Shown here: positions 44,858-55,123 of the stretch, one piece after another
Layout of the letters: every line of letters starts with the position of its first letter
Position numbering within the stretch: position 1 is the stretch's first letter
Assembly (NCBI RefSeq): GCF_003268595.1
Contig: NZ_CP029797.1
Span: 2,005,501-2,069,500, forward strand
DNA length: 64,000 nucleotides
Reading direction: 5' to 3'
From: Paraliobacillus zengyii
Lineage (GTDB): Bacteria > Bacillota > Bacilli > Bacillales > Amphibacillaceae
Notes under the pieces: generated by a model
The model's database searches: none
Told to the model about the DNA's origin: nothing
What the model saw: only the letters and a program-made list of their open reading frames with translations
Made by a program: the position numbers and the translations under genes

Positions 44858-46150
44858 TTATGGATATAGTCGATTTAACAGACGTGGAAAAGGAATTGTC
44901 TCACGTACGTGTTCAACACCTGAGAACCATGCAACCGTTCTTTCTAAACCTAATCCGAATCCTGCATGTGGAACACTTCCAAATTGACGTAATTCTAAAT
45001 ACCATTTGTAAGCATCACCTGATAATTTATGTTCATCATAACGCTGCTTCAATAATTCCAGGTCATCTATTCTTTGTGACCCGCCTATAACCTCACCATA
45101 GCCTTCTGGTGCAATCAAGTCAGCACATAAGACTACTTCTGGCCGATTTGGATCAGGCTTCATGTAGAAGGCTTTAATGTCGGCTGGGTAATTCGTAATA
45201 AATACTGGTAAGTCAAAACTTTCTGCAATCGCCGTTTCATGAGGAGATCCAAAATCTTCGCCCCACTCAATATCTGTGAAACCTTTTTCTTTAAGGAGTT
45301 CCACCGCTTTATCATATGTAATCCGTGGAAATGGCGCTTTAATTTTTTCTAATTTAGATACATCACGTTCAAGTGTTTTTAATTCTAATTGACAATTATC
45401 TAAAACTGCTTGCGCTAAATAACTAACATAATTTTCTTGAACTTCTAAACTTTCCTCATGATTCATAAATGCCATTTCTGGTTCAATCATCCAGAACTCA
45501 ATTAAATGTCTTCGTGTTTTAGACTTTTCTGCTCTGAAAGTTGGTCCAAAAGAAAATACTTTACCAAACGCCATTGCTGCTGCTTCCATGTATAATTGGC
45601 CACTTTGTGAAAGATATGCCTCTTCATCGAAGTATTGTGTGTGAAACAATTCTGTCGTACCTTCTGCAGCAGCTCCAGTTAAAATCGGTGGATCAATTTT
45701 CATATAGCCATTTTCATTGAAAAATTGGTAAGTTGCACGAATTATTTCGTTACGGATTTTCATAATTGCATGCTGTTTTTTAGAACGTAACCATAAATGA
45801 CGATGATCCATTAAAAACTCAGTACCATGCTCTTTTGGTGTTATCGGAAAATCAACTGCAGCATGAATAATTTCAATTTCTTTGACTTGTAGTTCATAAC
45901 CAAACGCTGAACGTGTATCTTCTACAACAGTCCCAGTAACATACAATGATGTTTCTTGCGTTATATTTTTAGCCAATTGAAAGATTTCCTCTTCTACATC
46001 AGCTTTTGCAACGACACCTTGGATAAAACCTGTTCCATCTCTAAGTTGAAGAAAAGCAATTTTACCACTTGATCTTTTATTGGCTAACCATGTGCCAATT
46101 CTCACTTCTTCCCCTACATGTTTTGCTACTTGATCTATTGTTGTTTTCAT
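44858..46150 (-). CDS. asnS: Asparaginyl-tRNA synthetase
   Basis: A 430-residue class II aminoacyl-tRNA synthetase; the ATG at 46150 follows GGAGG. An OB-fold anticodon-binding domain (about 1-105) includes [27 protein letters not shown]. The catalytic core has motif 2 [26 protein letters not shown] and motif 3 [17 protein letters not shown]. Specificity for Asn rather than Asp is inferred from the gene neighbourhood (aspB-asnS) and overall likeness. It is 27 bases downstream of aspB. Confidence 0.95.
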   Translation of the reverse strand: MKTTIDQVAKHVGEEVRIGTWLANKRSSGKIAFLQLRDGTGFIQGVVAKADVEEEIFQLAKNITQETSLYVTGTVVEDTRSAFGYELQVKEIEIIHAAVDFPITPKEHGTEFLMDHRHLWLRSKKQHAIMKIRNEIIRATYQFFNENGYMKIDPPILTGAAAEGTTELFHTQYFDEEAYLSQSGQLYMEAAAMAFGKVFSFGPTFRAEKSKTRRHLIEFWMIEPEMAFMNHEESLEVQENYVSYLAQAVLDNCQLELKTLERDVSKLEKIKAPFPRITYDKAVELLKEKGFTDIEWGEDFGSPHETAIAESFDLPVFITNYPADIKAFYMKPDPNRPEVVLCADLIAPEGYGEVIGGSQRIDDLELLKQRYDEHKLSGDAYKWYLELRQFGSVPHAGFGLGLERTVAWFSGVEHVRETIPFPRLLNRLYP

Positions 46151-46177
46151 CCTTAATTCCTCCAAAAATCTCAATAC

Positions 46178-47362
46178 TTATGATTGATGATTAATTACAA
46201 ATCGTTTAATTCTCTTCATTGCTTCCTCTAGTTGCTCTAACGAAATCGCATAGGAAAGTCTGACATTTTCTGCTGCACCAAAACCAGTTCCAGGAACCAA
46301 TGCTACCTTTTCCTCTTCTAATATTGCTTCTACCCAATCATCAACTGTTTTATAACCTGTCATCTTAACTGCTTCTTTTACATTTGGAAATAAATAAAAA
46401 GCACCTTTTGGTTTAACACATGTAATACCAGGTATTGCAGTGAGCCATTGATAGGTTTTCTCTAATCTATCTTGGAACGCTACACGCATCTGTTCAATTT
46501 CTTCATCTCCGTTTGAATAGGCAGCCAATGCAGCATATTGTGCAATTGATGTTGGGTTTGACGTTGAATGTGATGCTAGTCCCGTCATTGCTTTAATAAT
46601 TTGTTTGTTGCCAATCGCATAACCAATTCGCCAGCCTGTCATAGAGTGAGATTTTGATACACCATTAATAATGATGGTTTGTTCTTTTAATGCGTCGGAA
46701 ATCTCAGCTATTGATACATGTGCTTCTTCTGTATAGATTAGCTTCTCATAAATTTCATCTGAGACAATCAAAACATTATTCTCCAAACAAATTTTACCAA
46801 GGTCGTTTAATTCCGATTTAGTATACATAGAACCTGTTGGGTTACTTGGTGAATTAATAATAACAGCTTTTGTTTTATCTGTTATCGCATTCTTTAGTTG
46901 ATCAGGTGTTAATTTAAACTGGCTCTTTTCATCCGCTTCTACATAAATAGGTGTACCTTGGGCTAACTTAATTTGTTCTGGATAGCTTACCCAATAAGGC
47001 GAAGGAACAATTACTTCATCGTCAGGATTTAACAAAACTTGAAATAAAGTATATAGTGCATGTTTAGCACCAGTAGTAACGATGATTTGATCTCGATCAT
47101 AGTCTAAATGTTGATCGTTTCTCATTTTCTCAATAATTGCATCTTTTAACTCTACTATACCACCTGCAGGAGTGTACTTTGTAAATCCACTTCTCATTGC
47201 ATTTGTTGCTGCATCTAGAATATATGATGGTGTATTAAAATCTGGTTCACCTGCGCCTAATCCGATAACATCATGTCCTGCATCTTTTAGCTCTTTTGCT
47301 TTAACAGTAATTGCTAATGTTGAGGATGGCGTCAATGCTTGTACTCGATGTGCTAATTCCAT
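46178..47362 (-). CDS. aspB: Aspartate aminotransferase
   Basis: A 394-residue PLP enzyme of the class I fold, interconverting aspartate and oxaloacetate. Motifs: DVIGLGAGEPDFNTP, NSPSNPTGSMY, SDEIYEKLIY, and the PLP lysine in GVSKSHSMTGWRIGYAI. The C-terminal Arg is in ENVRLSYAI. It lies in the ypmB-aspB-asnS operon, linking Asp/Asn metabolism with asparaginyl-tRNA charging. Confidence 0.95.
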   Translation of the reverse strand: MELAHRVQALTPSSTLAITVKAKELKDAGHDVIGLGAGEPDFNTPSYILDAATNAMRSGFTKYTPAGGIVELKDAIIEKMRNDQHLDYDRDQIIVTTGAKHALYTLFQVLLNPDDEVIVPSPYWVSYPEQIKLAQGTPIYVEADEKSQFKLTPDQLKNAITDKTKAVIINSPSNPTGSMYTKSELNDLGKICLENNVLIVSDEIYEKLIYTEEAHVSIAEISDALKEQTIIINGVSKSHSMTGWRIGYAIGNKQIIKAMTGLASHSTSNPTSIAQYAALAAYSNGDEEIEQMRVAFQDRLEKTYQWLTAIPGITCVKPKGAFYLFPNVKEAVKMTGYKTVDDWVEAILEEEKVALVPGTGFGAAENVRLSYAISLEQLEEAMKRIKRFVINHQS

Positions 47363-47380
47363 TTGATCACCCTTCTTTTT

Positions 47381-47911
47381 TTAATAATCATTTGAAAACG
47401 ATACACCACTATCATAAGACCCATCATCTAAGCGGTAGTATGCATAACTTAATCGATCTTCTGCATCAAAGTAACTTAATTCTAACAATGGGGTATCCCC
47501 TCTGATCCCGTATTGTGATTGTAATAGCTCACATGATGTACTACAGGAATTTTGCCATTGTGATAATAACGTATTCTTATCCAAAAAATTAGATAACTCA
47601 AAAGTTTTTATCTCAACTTCTTGATTTGAAACCTCTACAAAGGCAAGGATACTGTCACCAGTTTCTGTCTGTCCCTCTACCACATTATAATAAATCTCAC
47701 CGTGATAGCGAGAAATATCATCTATTTCAATGATCGCTGTTTCTTCTAGCACACGTTCTTCTGAAGTTGAAAAGTCGGACGTTTTATTCGCTTCTACAGT
47801 TTGATACAAGATGACACTGTAAACAAAGATTCCAATAATAAGCAGAATAAATCCAACTAGAATCCAACTTAGCCAATTAGGTACGGTAAATAGTAAAGAT
47901 TGCTTTTTCAT
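47381..47911 (-). CDS. ypmB: YpmB family protein
   Basis: A 176-residue protein anchored by one N-terminal transmembrane helix (WLSWILVGFILLIIGIFVYSVIL). The outside part (about 45-176) is a PepSY-like domain with ISRYHGEIYYNVVEGQTETGD and RGDTPLLELSYFDAEDRLSYAYYRLDDG. The ATG at 47911 follows GAGGA. It overlaps ypmA by about 35 bases. Function unknown. It starts the operon with aspB and asnS. Confidence 0.9.
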   Translation of the reverse strand: MKKQSLLFTVPNWLSWILVGFILLIIGIFVYSVILYQTVEANKTSDFSTSEERVLEETAIIEIDDISRYHGEIYYNVVEGQTETGDSILAFVEVSNQEVEIKTFELSNFLDKNTLLSQWQNSCSTSCELLQSQYGIRGDTPLLELSYFDAEDRLSYAYYRLDDGSYDSGVSFSNDY

Positions 47912-48047
47912 GATCATCCTCATCCAATGCTAATCCAAACATTAAATCATCTTCTTTCAATGTACGATTTAAACTGTCAACTATTTTATACATGTCTGTT
48001 GAATGTGTTAATTTTACTGTTGATAATGTTTCTATTTTATCCTTCAT
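47877..48047 (-). CDS. ypmA: YpmA family protein
   Basis: A 56-residue protein missed by simple length cut-offs. It reads MKDKIETLSTVKLTHSTDMY, then KIVDSLNRTLKEDDLMFGLA, then LDEDDHEKAIFTIYRT. This matches B. subtilis YpmA closely from memory. The start follows AGGAGAT. It overlaps the start of ypmB by about 35 bases in another frame. It is cytosolic and of unknown function. Confidence 0.93.
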   Translation of the reverse strand: MKDKIETLSTVKLTHSTDMYKIVDSLNRTLKEDDLMFGLALDEDDHEKAIFTIYRT

Positions 48048-48190
48048 AAATATCTCCTAAATGTGAATTTTTAATTAACTGAGAATTAAAGTGTTTTTAT
48101 TACAAAAAATTGTTACACATAGATAACTAATTCATTTGTATACTAATGATATGTTGAAAAGAAATATGTAATATGTCTATATATTATAAC

Positions 48191-48292
48191 AGGTTTTATG
48201 ACAAAAATTGATAGACAATTATAATTTTTCAACTAAATTTATCCCAACCCACCATATTTACTGTGTACAGTTTACTGTACACAGGTTTTTTT
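48191..48292 (+). ncRNA. Candidate small RNA between ypmA and the ComEC-like gene
   Basis: The plus strand carries a possible sigma-A promoter, TTGAAA (48154-48159), an 18-base spacer and TATATA (48178-48183). About 100 bases later comes a hairpin with perfect 10-bp arms CTGTGTACAG/CTGTACACAG (48261-48284) and seven T (48286-48292). No coding frame with a ribosome binding site lies between. The T-run is only on the plus strand, so the hairpin is not a good terminator for the minus-strand gene beside it. The RNA would be antisense to nothing except the last few bases of that gene. Purely sequence-based inference. Confidence 0.4.
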
Positions 48293-49082
48293 ATGAAATT
48301 ATTTCGTAATCATTCAAGTCCATTCGGATAATTGTCGTTCCTACTTGTTTTAGTTGGTAGACATCAATCCAAGATTCATTAAGTCTCTCCATTAAATCTT
48401 TATTAGGTGTACCAGCCTCTTGATTAAAAACTATACTAATATGTGGATCCATTTTCTGTAACAATTTTGCGCTGGGGGAATTACTTTGACCATAATCAGC
48501 AATTTTAATTATTTCAGACTGCAAATTGTAAGCTTCCAATCCTTTATCACTATCTGGATCATTGACACTCATATACAAAATGCTGTTTTTTCCAAATTCA
48601 ATTAAAAACGTCATTTCTCCCGCAGTATTTGTTTGTAATACATGAATGTTTAAAGCACTACCAAGTTTGATTTGGTCATCTTTTTTCCACATTGTTTTAT
48701 TAGTGATACCTGTTAATAACTGTTTTTCTGAATTTGCATAATAAACATTTTGCACATCAAAATTCTCGTGTATTTGATCTATATTACCACAGTATTCTTC
48801 TGTTTGCTTCGTTAGTATTAAGCCATCCAACTTCTCTACATGTAGTTCCTTTAACTGTTTCCAAAGCTCTAATCTACTCTCTTTTGAACCAGTATTAATC
48901 AAAAAATTCTTACCATCAGGTGTTTGAATAATAGTTGCTTCACCATCTGGTATATTCAGAAATGAAACATATAATTCGTTTTCCTCGACCGGCGATGTTG
49001 AGGCAATCACATTAATTATACCAGTTACTGGAAAGAAGAACAACGCTAATAAAAGCGTAAAAACATGAATAAATCGATTCAT
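48291..49082 (-). CDS. Secreted ComEC-like protein with degenerate metallo-beta-lactamase fold
   Basis: A 263-residue protein with a signal peptide or N-terminal anchor (MNRFIHVFTLLLALFFFPV, TGIINVIAS). The rest resembles the soluble MBL-fold domain of ComEC: LYVSFLNIPDGEATIIQTPD and GKNFLINTG match the usual VGQGDAxLIQTPDGKxxLIDTG. The metal ligand block HxDxDH should come at LDGLILTKQTEEYCGN but is replaced by KQTEEYC. The later HHGS block is replaced by DYGQ. The fold is kept but zinc catalysis should be lost. It lies 53 bases downstream of dinG. Confidence 0.8.
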   Translation of the reverse strand: MNRFIHVFTLLLALFFFPVTGIINVIASTSPVEENELYVSFLNIPDGEATIIQTPDGKNFLINTGSKESRLELWKQLKELHVEKLDGLILTKQTEEYCGNIDQIHENFDVQNVYYANSEKQLLTGITNKTMWKKDDQIKLGSALNIHVLQTNTAGEMTFLIEFGKNSILYMSVNDPDSDKGLEAYNLQSEIIKIADYGQSNSPSAKLLQKMDPHISIVFNQEAGTPNKDLMERLNESWIDVYQLKQVGTTIIRMDLNDYEIIS

Positions 49083-49135
49083 CTAATCACCTACTTCACA
49101 ATATTGTAGGCTTAGGATGCGTAAATGTTAACAGA

Positions 49136-51928
49136 TCATAACCAATCTTGAGCTATTTCCATTAATTCTTTTGTTGTTTTATGATGGATAGGTATTTCTG
49201 GTATCGAATCAATAAAGTAATTACTGTATTTAGCAGTCATTATTCGATCATCACAAACAAATACAATACCTCGATCAGTACTGGAACGAATTAATCGACC
49301 AAATCCTTGTTTAAAACGAATAATTGCATTAGGTAAGGCTAGTGTGGCAAACGGGTTTTTTCCCGACTTTTTTAGATAGTTTGCTTTTGCTTGATATACC
49401 GGATGATTAGGTGGTTGAAATGGTAATCGCACGATCACAACACAAGATAAATCACTTCCTGGAATATCAATTCCTTCCCAAAAAGAATTCGTACCTAACA
49501 AGATAGCCTGATCAAATGTTTGAAAATTCTTTTTTAATCTAGATCGACTTCCGCTTGAAACCCCCTGAGCAATTAACATATATTCTTCTTCATCGATTAT
49601 CTCACGTAATAAAATATACGCTTTTTTTAACATATCATAAGATGTAAATAAAACGAGCATCCTACCCTTTGTAATATGAGCTAATGATAAAATCGCTTCA
49701 CACGTTGCTTCAATAAAATCATCCATTTTACCGTATTTTGCATAGGGGAAATCAGTTGGAATTAATAACTGAACTTGATCTTCGTATGCGTATGGTGAAA
49801 TGATTTTCTTTTCTAAAACATCTTCTTTTAGAAGACCGACTCTTTCCTTAAAAACAGAGAATGAATTTTTCATTGTTAACGTTGCACTCGTCATGATAAC
49901 GCTCTGTTTTTCTTGGAATAGTTTCTCCTGTAACAGATCGGCAACATCAATTGGTTCTTGGTATAAATACACTGCATTTTGAGCTCCAAATGCATCAATT
50001 TCAATCCATTTAACTTCTTCCATTTTCAATTGGTGAATAAAATAATTTTCCAATTCATCGATAATAGTCTGAATGCGTTTCATATGCCATTTAACTTCTT
50101 CCATTAAATCTACAGCCATGTCACTTTCCCGCATCAAATGTAAGATTCGTGATAAAATATGAATGAGGTCACGTAATTGAAAAGACAATCGGTTTACCAT
50201 CTCAATAATTGTGTCCCAACCTTGATCTGTTCCCTCTGGTATACGATATTGATAACGACCTATATCGTTAATTGCAATGTCATTTACTTGTTTTTCTTTA
50301 ACATATTGAAATAAAAAGCGAAATAAGGTATCCGTTTCTTCTTTAGCCTCTAACCACCATTTATCCCATTCGTATTCTTTACAAATAAGAGCAATGTCAT
50401 TGTCATACTTCATTAATTTTTGAATCCAAGCTCCATCTTCCATACTTCCAATCGCTTGTAATGTTCGTTGAACGGAAACGTAATCTAAACTCAGTCCAAA
50501 ATGTTTAGAAGCAGTTGCTTCTAAATGATGTGCTTCATCGATAATTATCTTCTGAAATGATGGCAATAAAGGAATCTCGCTTGTCATATTAGCACATAAT
50601 AATGCGTGATTCGTAATGATTACATCCGATTTTTGAGCATTTGTTTTAGCCCTATAATAAAAAGAACGTGTGAACCAAGGAGAGCTAACATCTAAACCAC
50701 CTTCTGCTTCAGTAGAAACTTTACGAAAGAATTGTTGTCCACTTGATGGTAATTGAATTTCATCTATATCACCAGTAGTAGTTTCCGTTAGCCAAATTAG
50801 GATAATTGCTTTTGTTAACGTAATATCGTAGTTGTCAAATTCAGATGAACGGAGTGTTTGTTCAAATTTAGCCAAACTAAGATAATGTTGTTTTCCTTTT
50901 AAGATAGCTGTTTGGAATGGAAAAGACAGTACTTTTTCTAGTAAAGGTATTTCTTTCTCGATTAACTGCGTCTGTAACTGCGTTAGATGCGTACTAACTA
51001 CCACTCGTTCATTATCATGAACTGCCTGAAATAAAGCCACGATTAAGTAAGCTAATGATTTACCTGTACCCGTTTCTGCTTCAATAATAGCATGTTGTTT
51101 TGACTGAAATGCATCATAGATTAGTTCAGTCATTTCACGCTGTCCACTTCGCATTTCAAACTGACTCATCGCCTTCGCCAAGTCACCATCTTTTTGATAA
51201 AATCGCTCCATGATTTCACCAAAAGAAATAGTTGTGTTGTTAGTCGACTTTGCTTTTGTTACGTGTTTCTTTAAAGCTAACCCTCGAAAAATTTCAATAC
51301 CTTCAGGTTCTTCTGTTAGAAAAGCTAATTGATTTTCTCGTTCTTTTAAAACTTCTCCTAGATCACTTTTTATTCTTGGTTCCATTTGCCTAAGTTGAAC
51401 AATTGTTTCGTATGGTAATGCATATATTTTATTTAATAAATGCGCAAGTAAATAAGATGTTACATGCGCATCAGACAGCGCTCGATGTGGGTCTACATGG
51501 CTTAATTCTAAAAACGTAGCTAACTGACCCAATTTAAAACCTGGTGCTTGAGGTAATAATATACGTGATAGTTCTACCGTATCAATCACCGGTTGTATTA
51601 AGGGAGCAAGACCTACCCGTTTAAACTCATCATTTAAAAACCCTAAATCAAACGGTACATTATGCGCGACAAAATATGCATCATCAAAGAGTATTCTGAT
51701 TTGTTCTGCTATATCCTCGAATATTGGTTGACCGGAAACATCTTCATCCGTAATACCTGTTAAATTTGTTATAAAAGTTGATATGTTGACTTCTGGATTT
51801 ACTAAAGTAGAATATTCTTCAATTATTTCGCCATTTGACCAAACAATTATGCCCACTTCTATAATTCGATCACCTTTAGATGGTGTATGTCCAGTAGTTT
51901 CCAAATCAATAATTACATATTTGTTCAT
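49136..51928 (-). CDS. dinG: DinG family exonuclease/helicase-like protein
   Basis: A 930-residue protein. The N-terminal DEDDh exonuclease domain (about 1-165) has IDLETTGHTPSKGDRIIEVG and FVAHNVPFDLGFLNDE and HRALSDAHVTSY. The helicase-like part has Walker A ETGTGKS near 285, DEAH in IIDEAHHLEATA near 463, and C-terminal motifs LFTSYDMLKKAY, NSFWEGIDIPGSDLS and FGRLIRSSTDRGIVF. In bacilli and staphylococci this type acts mainly as a 3'-5' exonuclease. It follows the pan operon after a terminator. Confidence 0.94.
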   Translation of the reverse strand: MNKYVIIDLETTGHTPSKGDRIIEVGIIVWSNGEIIEEYSTLVNPEVNISTFITNLTGITDEDVSGQPIFEDIAEQIRILFDDAYFVAHNVPFDLGFLNDEFKRVGLAPLIQPVIDTVELSRILLPQAPGFKLGQLATFLELSHVDPHRALSDAHVTSYLLAHLLNKIYALPYETIVQLRQMEPRIKSDLGEVLKERENQLAFLTEEPEGIEIFRGLALKKHVTKAKSTNNTTISFGEIMERFYQKDGDLAKAMSQFEMRSGQREMTELIYDAFQSKQHAIIEAETGTGKSLAYLIVALFQAVHDNERVVVSTHLTQLQTQLIEKEIPLLEKVLSFPFQTAILKGKQHYLSLAKFEQTLRSSEFDNYDITLTKAIILIWLTETTTGDIDEIQLPSSGQQFFRKVSTEAEGGLDVSSPWFTRSFYYRAKTNAQKSDVIITNHALLCANMTSEIPLLPSFQKIIIDEAHHLEATASKHFGLSLDYVSVQRTLQAIGSMEDGAWIQKLMKYDNDIALICKEYEWDKWWLEAKEETDTLFRFLFQYVKEKQVNDIAINDIGRYQYRIPEGTDQGWDTIIEMVNRLSFQLRDLIHILSRILHLMRESDMAVDLMEEVKWHMKRIQTIIDELENYFIHQLKMEEVKWIEIDAFGAQNAVYLYQEPIDVADLLQEKLFQEKQSVIMTSATLTMKNSFSVFKERVGLLKEDVLEKKIISPYAYEDQVQLLIPTDFPYAKYGKMDDFIEATCEAILSLAHITKGRMLVLFTSYDMLKKAYILLREIIDEEEYMLIAQGVSSGSRSRLKKNFQTFDQAILLGTNSFWEGIDIPGSDLSCVVIVRLPFQPPNHPVYQAKANYLKKSGKNPFATLALPNAIIRFKQGFGRLIRSSTDRGIVFVCDDRIMTAKYSNYFIDSIPEIPIHHKTTKELMEIAQDWL

Positions 51929-51991
51929 TAACCCATCCCCATATGATAACTTATAAGAAGTTATTTATATTTCTTCCAGTATGTAGGATAT

Positions 51992-52034
51992 ATAAAAAGA
52001 AAACTCCTACCAAACATACTGTTGATAAGAGTTA
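51992..52034 (-). terminator. Terminator of the pan operon
   Basis: On the minus strand a 12-bp stem (AACTCTTATCAA with TTGGTAGGAGTT, two wobbles) followed by TTTCTTTTT. It touches the panD stop codon and ends the long ypjD-to-panD transcript. Confidence 0.87.
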
Positions 52035-52421
52035 AGACTGAAGTGACGTAAGTGGTGTCTCCTGTTCAAGCATCTCAACCACGTCATTTTTTTCGTTCAT
52101 AATGGCAACTTTAGGTTTATAAGTTGAAAACTCTTCATCAGATACTAGCGCATATGAAACGATTATCACTATATCGTTTTTTTGAACAAGTCTTGCGGCA
52201 GCACCATTTAGACAAATAACTTTACTTCCTCTTTCTCCTGGAATCACATATGTTTCTAATCTAGCTCCATTATTATTATTAACGATCTGCACCTTTTCGT
52301 GCGGTAAAATATCGACTTTATCTAGTATATCCTGATCAATTGTAATACTACCAACATAATCTAAATTTGCTTCGGTAACACGAGCTCGATGGATCTTCCC
52401 TTTCATCATCGTGCGATACAT
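52032..52421 (-). CDS. panD: Aspartate 1-decarboxylase
   Basis: A 129-residue proenzyme that makes beta-alanine from aspartate for pantothenate. It is cut between Gly24 and Ser25 ([10 protein letters not shown]), and Ser25 becomes the pyruvoyl cofactor. Family motifs: [54 protein letters not shown] and IVIIVSYA. It is the last gene of panB-panC-panD, 11 bases past panC, and the terminator touches its stop codon. Confidence 0.97.
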   Translation of the reverse strand: MYRTMMKGKIHRARVTEANLDYVGSITIDQDILDKVDILPHEKVQIVNNNNGARLETYVIPGERGSKVICLNGAAARLVQKNDIVIIVSYALVSDEEFSTYKPKVAIMNEKNDVVEMLEQETPLTSLQS

Positions 52422-52432
52422 ACGCTTTCCTC

Positions 52433-53305
52433 CTAGCCTAATACGTTTGAACTTGTGCCATCAGGCATTAAGATAATATTATCAATAAGCCTAGCTTGAC
52501 TAAATTGTACAGCAACTGCAATGATCACTTGCTGATCTACTCTAGTTAAAGGCTTTAACGATGGAAATCGTAATATTTCAACATAATCTATATTACCAGT
52601 TGTGTGCGTATTGATATATTTTTTTACTTCATTCACTATAATAGCAGGATTTTTTTCACCGTCAAATATTTTTTGTTGCGCTACTTGTAAACTCATAAAT
52701 AATGAAGGAGCTTCAGTGCGTTCTTGTTCTGTTAGATAGACGTTTCTACTGCTTTTAGCTAAACCATCTACTTCTCTTATTGTCTCTAACATGTGCAATT
52801 GTATTGGAAAATTGTAATCTTTAATAAGTTGATCAACAACCGCAACTTGTTGCGCATCCTTGATTCCAAAATATACATGATCTGGTGAGGTTGTATGGAA
52901 TAATTTCGTTAATACAGTGACAACACCATCAAAATGACCTGGTCGTGATTTAGCGCATAAGACATCAACACGATCAACCACTTGAATTGTTATACCTAAA
53001 TCTGTTGGGTACATTTCTTCTACTGTAGGCATATAAAGAGCATCCACGCCATTCTTTTTCGCAATTTCTATATCATGTTGTTCGTTTCGTGGATACTTTT
53101 CGAAATCTTCATTAGGACCAAACTGTAAGGGATTGACAAAGATACTTGCAACCAAAATATCATTTTCTTGACGGGCTTTCTTAAGTAAAGATTCATGTCC
53201 TTCATGCAAATAGCCCATTGTCGGAACAAATCCAATCTTCTTCCCAATTCTCTTGTTTTTCAATGTATACTCCTGCATGGAGCTAACTGTTTTTATAATC
53301 TGCAT
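52433..53305 (-). CDS. panC: Pantothenate synthetase
   Basis: A 290-residue ATP-dependent ligase joining pantoate and beta-alanine. The nucleotidyltransferase HIGH-like motif is in [18 protein letters not shown] and the KMSKS equivalent is in [10 protein letters not shown]. Other motifs: [39 protein letters not shown] and [11 protein letters not shown]. It lies two bases past panB and uses the panD and panB products. Confidence 0.97.
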   Translation of the reverse strand: MQIIKTVSSMQEYTLKNKRIGKKIGFVPTMGYLHEGHESLLKKARQENDILVASIFVNPLQFGPNEDFEKYPRNEQHDIEIAKKNGVDALYMPTVEEMYPTDLGITIQVVDRVDVLCAKSRPGHFDGVVTVLTKLFHTTSPDHVYFGIKDAQQVAVVDQLIKDYNFPIQLHMLETIREVDGLAKSSRNVYLTEQERTEAPSLFMSLQVAQQKIFDGEKNPAIIVNEVKKYINTHTTGNIDYVEILRFPSLKPLTRVDQQVIIAVAVQFSQARLIDNIILMPDGTSSNVLG

Positions 53306-53307
53306 GC

Positions 53308-54135
53308 TTATTCCTCCGGTAGTATTGTATCTGCATTAATCGTGTAGCTATGTTTTTCTTCCGGAAAGCTCGCAGTTTTAACTTCTTCGACATATGTTGA
53401 TAATGCTTTAAAAATAGGTTCCGTAACATTTTCATATGTTTTTACGAATTTCGGAAGATGATTGTCACCGTATTGGATCAAATCATGATAGACAAGCACT
53501 TGACCATCACATGAACTACCTGCTCCAATACCAATTGTCGGAATTTCTAGTTGATTCGTTATTATTTTAGTGACTTCTTTTGGTACACATTCTAATACTA
53601 AAGCAATTGCACCGCTTGCTTGTAATGCCTTGGCATCTGCAATGATTTTTTCAGCACTAGCCTGGTCTTTACCCTGAACACGATATCCGCCAAGGACATT
53701 GACTGTTTGTGGAGTCAAGCCTATATGAGCAACGACTGGAATTCCAGCATTTGTTAAATGTGTGACTAAAGTTAGAATCTCAGGTGATGCACCCTCAATT
53801 TTTAAACTTTGTGCATTTGTTTCTTGAAAAATACGTTTTGCATTTTTTAATCCATCTTCTAATGAAATATGATACGACATAAAAGGCATGTCTACTACAA
53901 CATATGTATCATTTGCAGCTCTTGTTACTGCTTTTGCATGGTGAATCATGTCATCTACTGTTACTTGGATGGTTGAATTATAACCTAGTACAACCATCCC
54001 TAAGGAATCACCGACTAAAATCATATCAACATTTGCCTGTTGTGCTAGTTTCGCTGCAGGATAGTCATATGCAGTTACCATTGCAATCTTCTCATTTTCA
54101 TGTTTCATTGTCTGAAATGTTCTACTAGTTTTCAA
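53308..54135 (-). CDS. panB: 3-methyl-2-oxobutanoate hydroxymethyltransferase
   Basis: A 275-residue TIM-barrel enzyme that makes ketopantoate from ketoisovalerate and methylene-tetrahydrofolate. Motifs: [61 protein letters not shown] and [20 protein letters not shown]. It starts 13 bases after the end of birA and begins the pan cluster. Confidence 0.97.
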   Translation of the reverse strand: MKTSRTFQTMKHENEKIAMVTAYDYPAAKLAQQANVDMILVGDSLGMVVLGYNSTIQVTVDDMIHHAKAVTRAANDTYVVVDMPFMSYHISLEDGLKNAKRIFQETNAQSLKIEGASPEILTLVTHLTNAGIPVVAHIGLTPQTVNVLGGYRVQGKDQASAEKIIADAKALQASGAIALVLECVPKEVTKIITNQLEIPTIGIGAGSSCDGQVLVYHDLIQYGDNHLPKFVKTYENVTEPIFKALSTYVEEVKTASFPEEKHSYTINADTILPEE

Positions 54136-54148
54136 CGTTGACGCTCCT

Positions 54149-55123
54149 TTACCACTTTATTTCTGCTGAATACAAGACTTCAATTTGATTTTGCTCGTTT
54201 TCTATCCGTAATGCACCATCAGCACTAATCCCTCTAATAATTCCTTGCTTTTCAACATTTCCTGCTTTATAAACTATTTCTTTATTTATTTTATAACCAA
54301 AGGATTCCCATTTACTTTTTGTTTCTGAAAACCCCATTAATAGATAGCGATCATACGCTTCTTCAAAGCGTTGTAATAGTGCTTGAATCAATTCTTGTTT
54401 TTTAAGTGTCTTTTCAACTTCTATTTTTAAAGAAGTGGCAAATTGACTTATCTCCTCTTCAAAACTATCTGCGGTTTGATTTACATTCAGACCAATTCCT
54501 ATTACAATGTGATTGATATTATCTTGTTCTGCTTGCATTTCAGTTAAAATTCCTGCTACTTTCTTACCATGAATAAGTATATCATTTGGCCATTTAATTG
54601 TAGGTGTAACACCTACCTCTTCTTCAATCAGTTCAGCTAATACTGTTGCTGCTACTAAAGTGAATTGTGGCGCCTGTAATGGCGGAACATCAGGACGTAA
54701 AATAATACTCAACCACGCACCTAAATCATTGTTAGAGAACCATGACCGATTCATACGTCCTCTTCCGCTTTCTTGTCGATCCGCTATTACCACGGTTCCA
54801 TGGGCATATCCATCTTGAGCTAATTTATTTGCTTTCGTTTGAGTGGAGGGCATTTTCTCTTGGTAGACCATACTTTTCCCTAACCACTTTGTCTTCAATC
54901 CCCATTGGAGTGTGTTTTTACTCATTTTCAAAGGGAATGCAACAATCCGATAGCCTTTATTTGGAACGGCTTCTATTTGGTAACCTTCTTCTTCTAAACG
55001 TTTCATCTGCTTCCATACTGCTGTGCGTGATATGTCAAGTCTTTCAGAAATAGCTTGTCCAGAAATAAATGCAGTACCACTTAATGCTAATAACTCCATT
55101 AATTGTTCTTGGGTGGATGACAT
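54149..55123 (-). CDS. birA: Biotin operon repressor / biotin-protein ligase
   Basis: A 324-residue bifunctional protein. The N-terminal helix-turn-helix (about 3-65) has [30 protein letters not shown]. The ligase domain has the biotin/ATP motif [36 protein letters not shown] and [10 protein letters not shown]. The C-terminal SH3-like domain contains [17 protein letters not shown]. It biotinylates carboxylases and represses biotin genes. I use the ATG at 55123; the longer GTG start overlaps the ribosome binding site. It overlaps the end of cca by 25 bases. Confidence 0.95.
   Translation of the reverse strand: MSSTQEQLMELLALSGTAFISGQAISERLDISRTAVWKQMKRLEEEGYQIEAVPNKGYRIVAFPLKMSKNTLQWGLKTKWLGKSMVYQEKMPSTQTKANKLAQDGYAHGTVVIADRQESGRGRMNRSWFSNNDLGAWLSIILRPDVPPLQAPQFTLVAATVLAELIEEEVGVTPTIKWPNDILIHGKKVAGILTEMQAEQDNINHIVIGIGLNVNQTADSFEEEISQFATSLKIEVEKTLKKQELIQALLQRFEEAYDRYLLMGFSETKSKWESFGYKINKEIVYKAGNVEKQGIIRGISADGALRIENEQNQIEVLYSAEIKW

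Noticed and set aside
48261-48292. Terminator for the ComEC-like gene on the minus strand
   Set aside because: The run of T lies on the plus strand; on the minus strand the hairpin is followed by TAAATATGG, which is a poor terminator tail.
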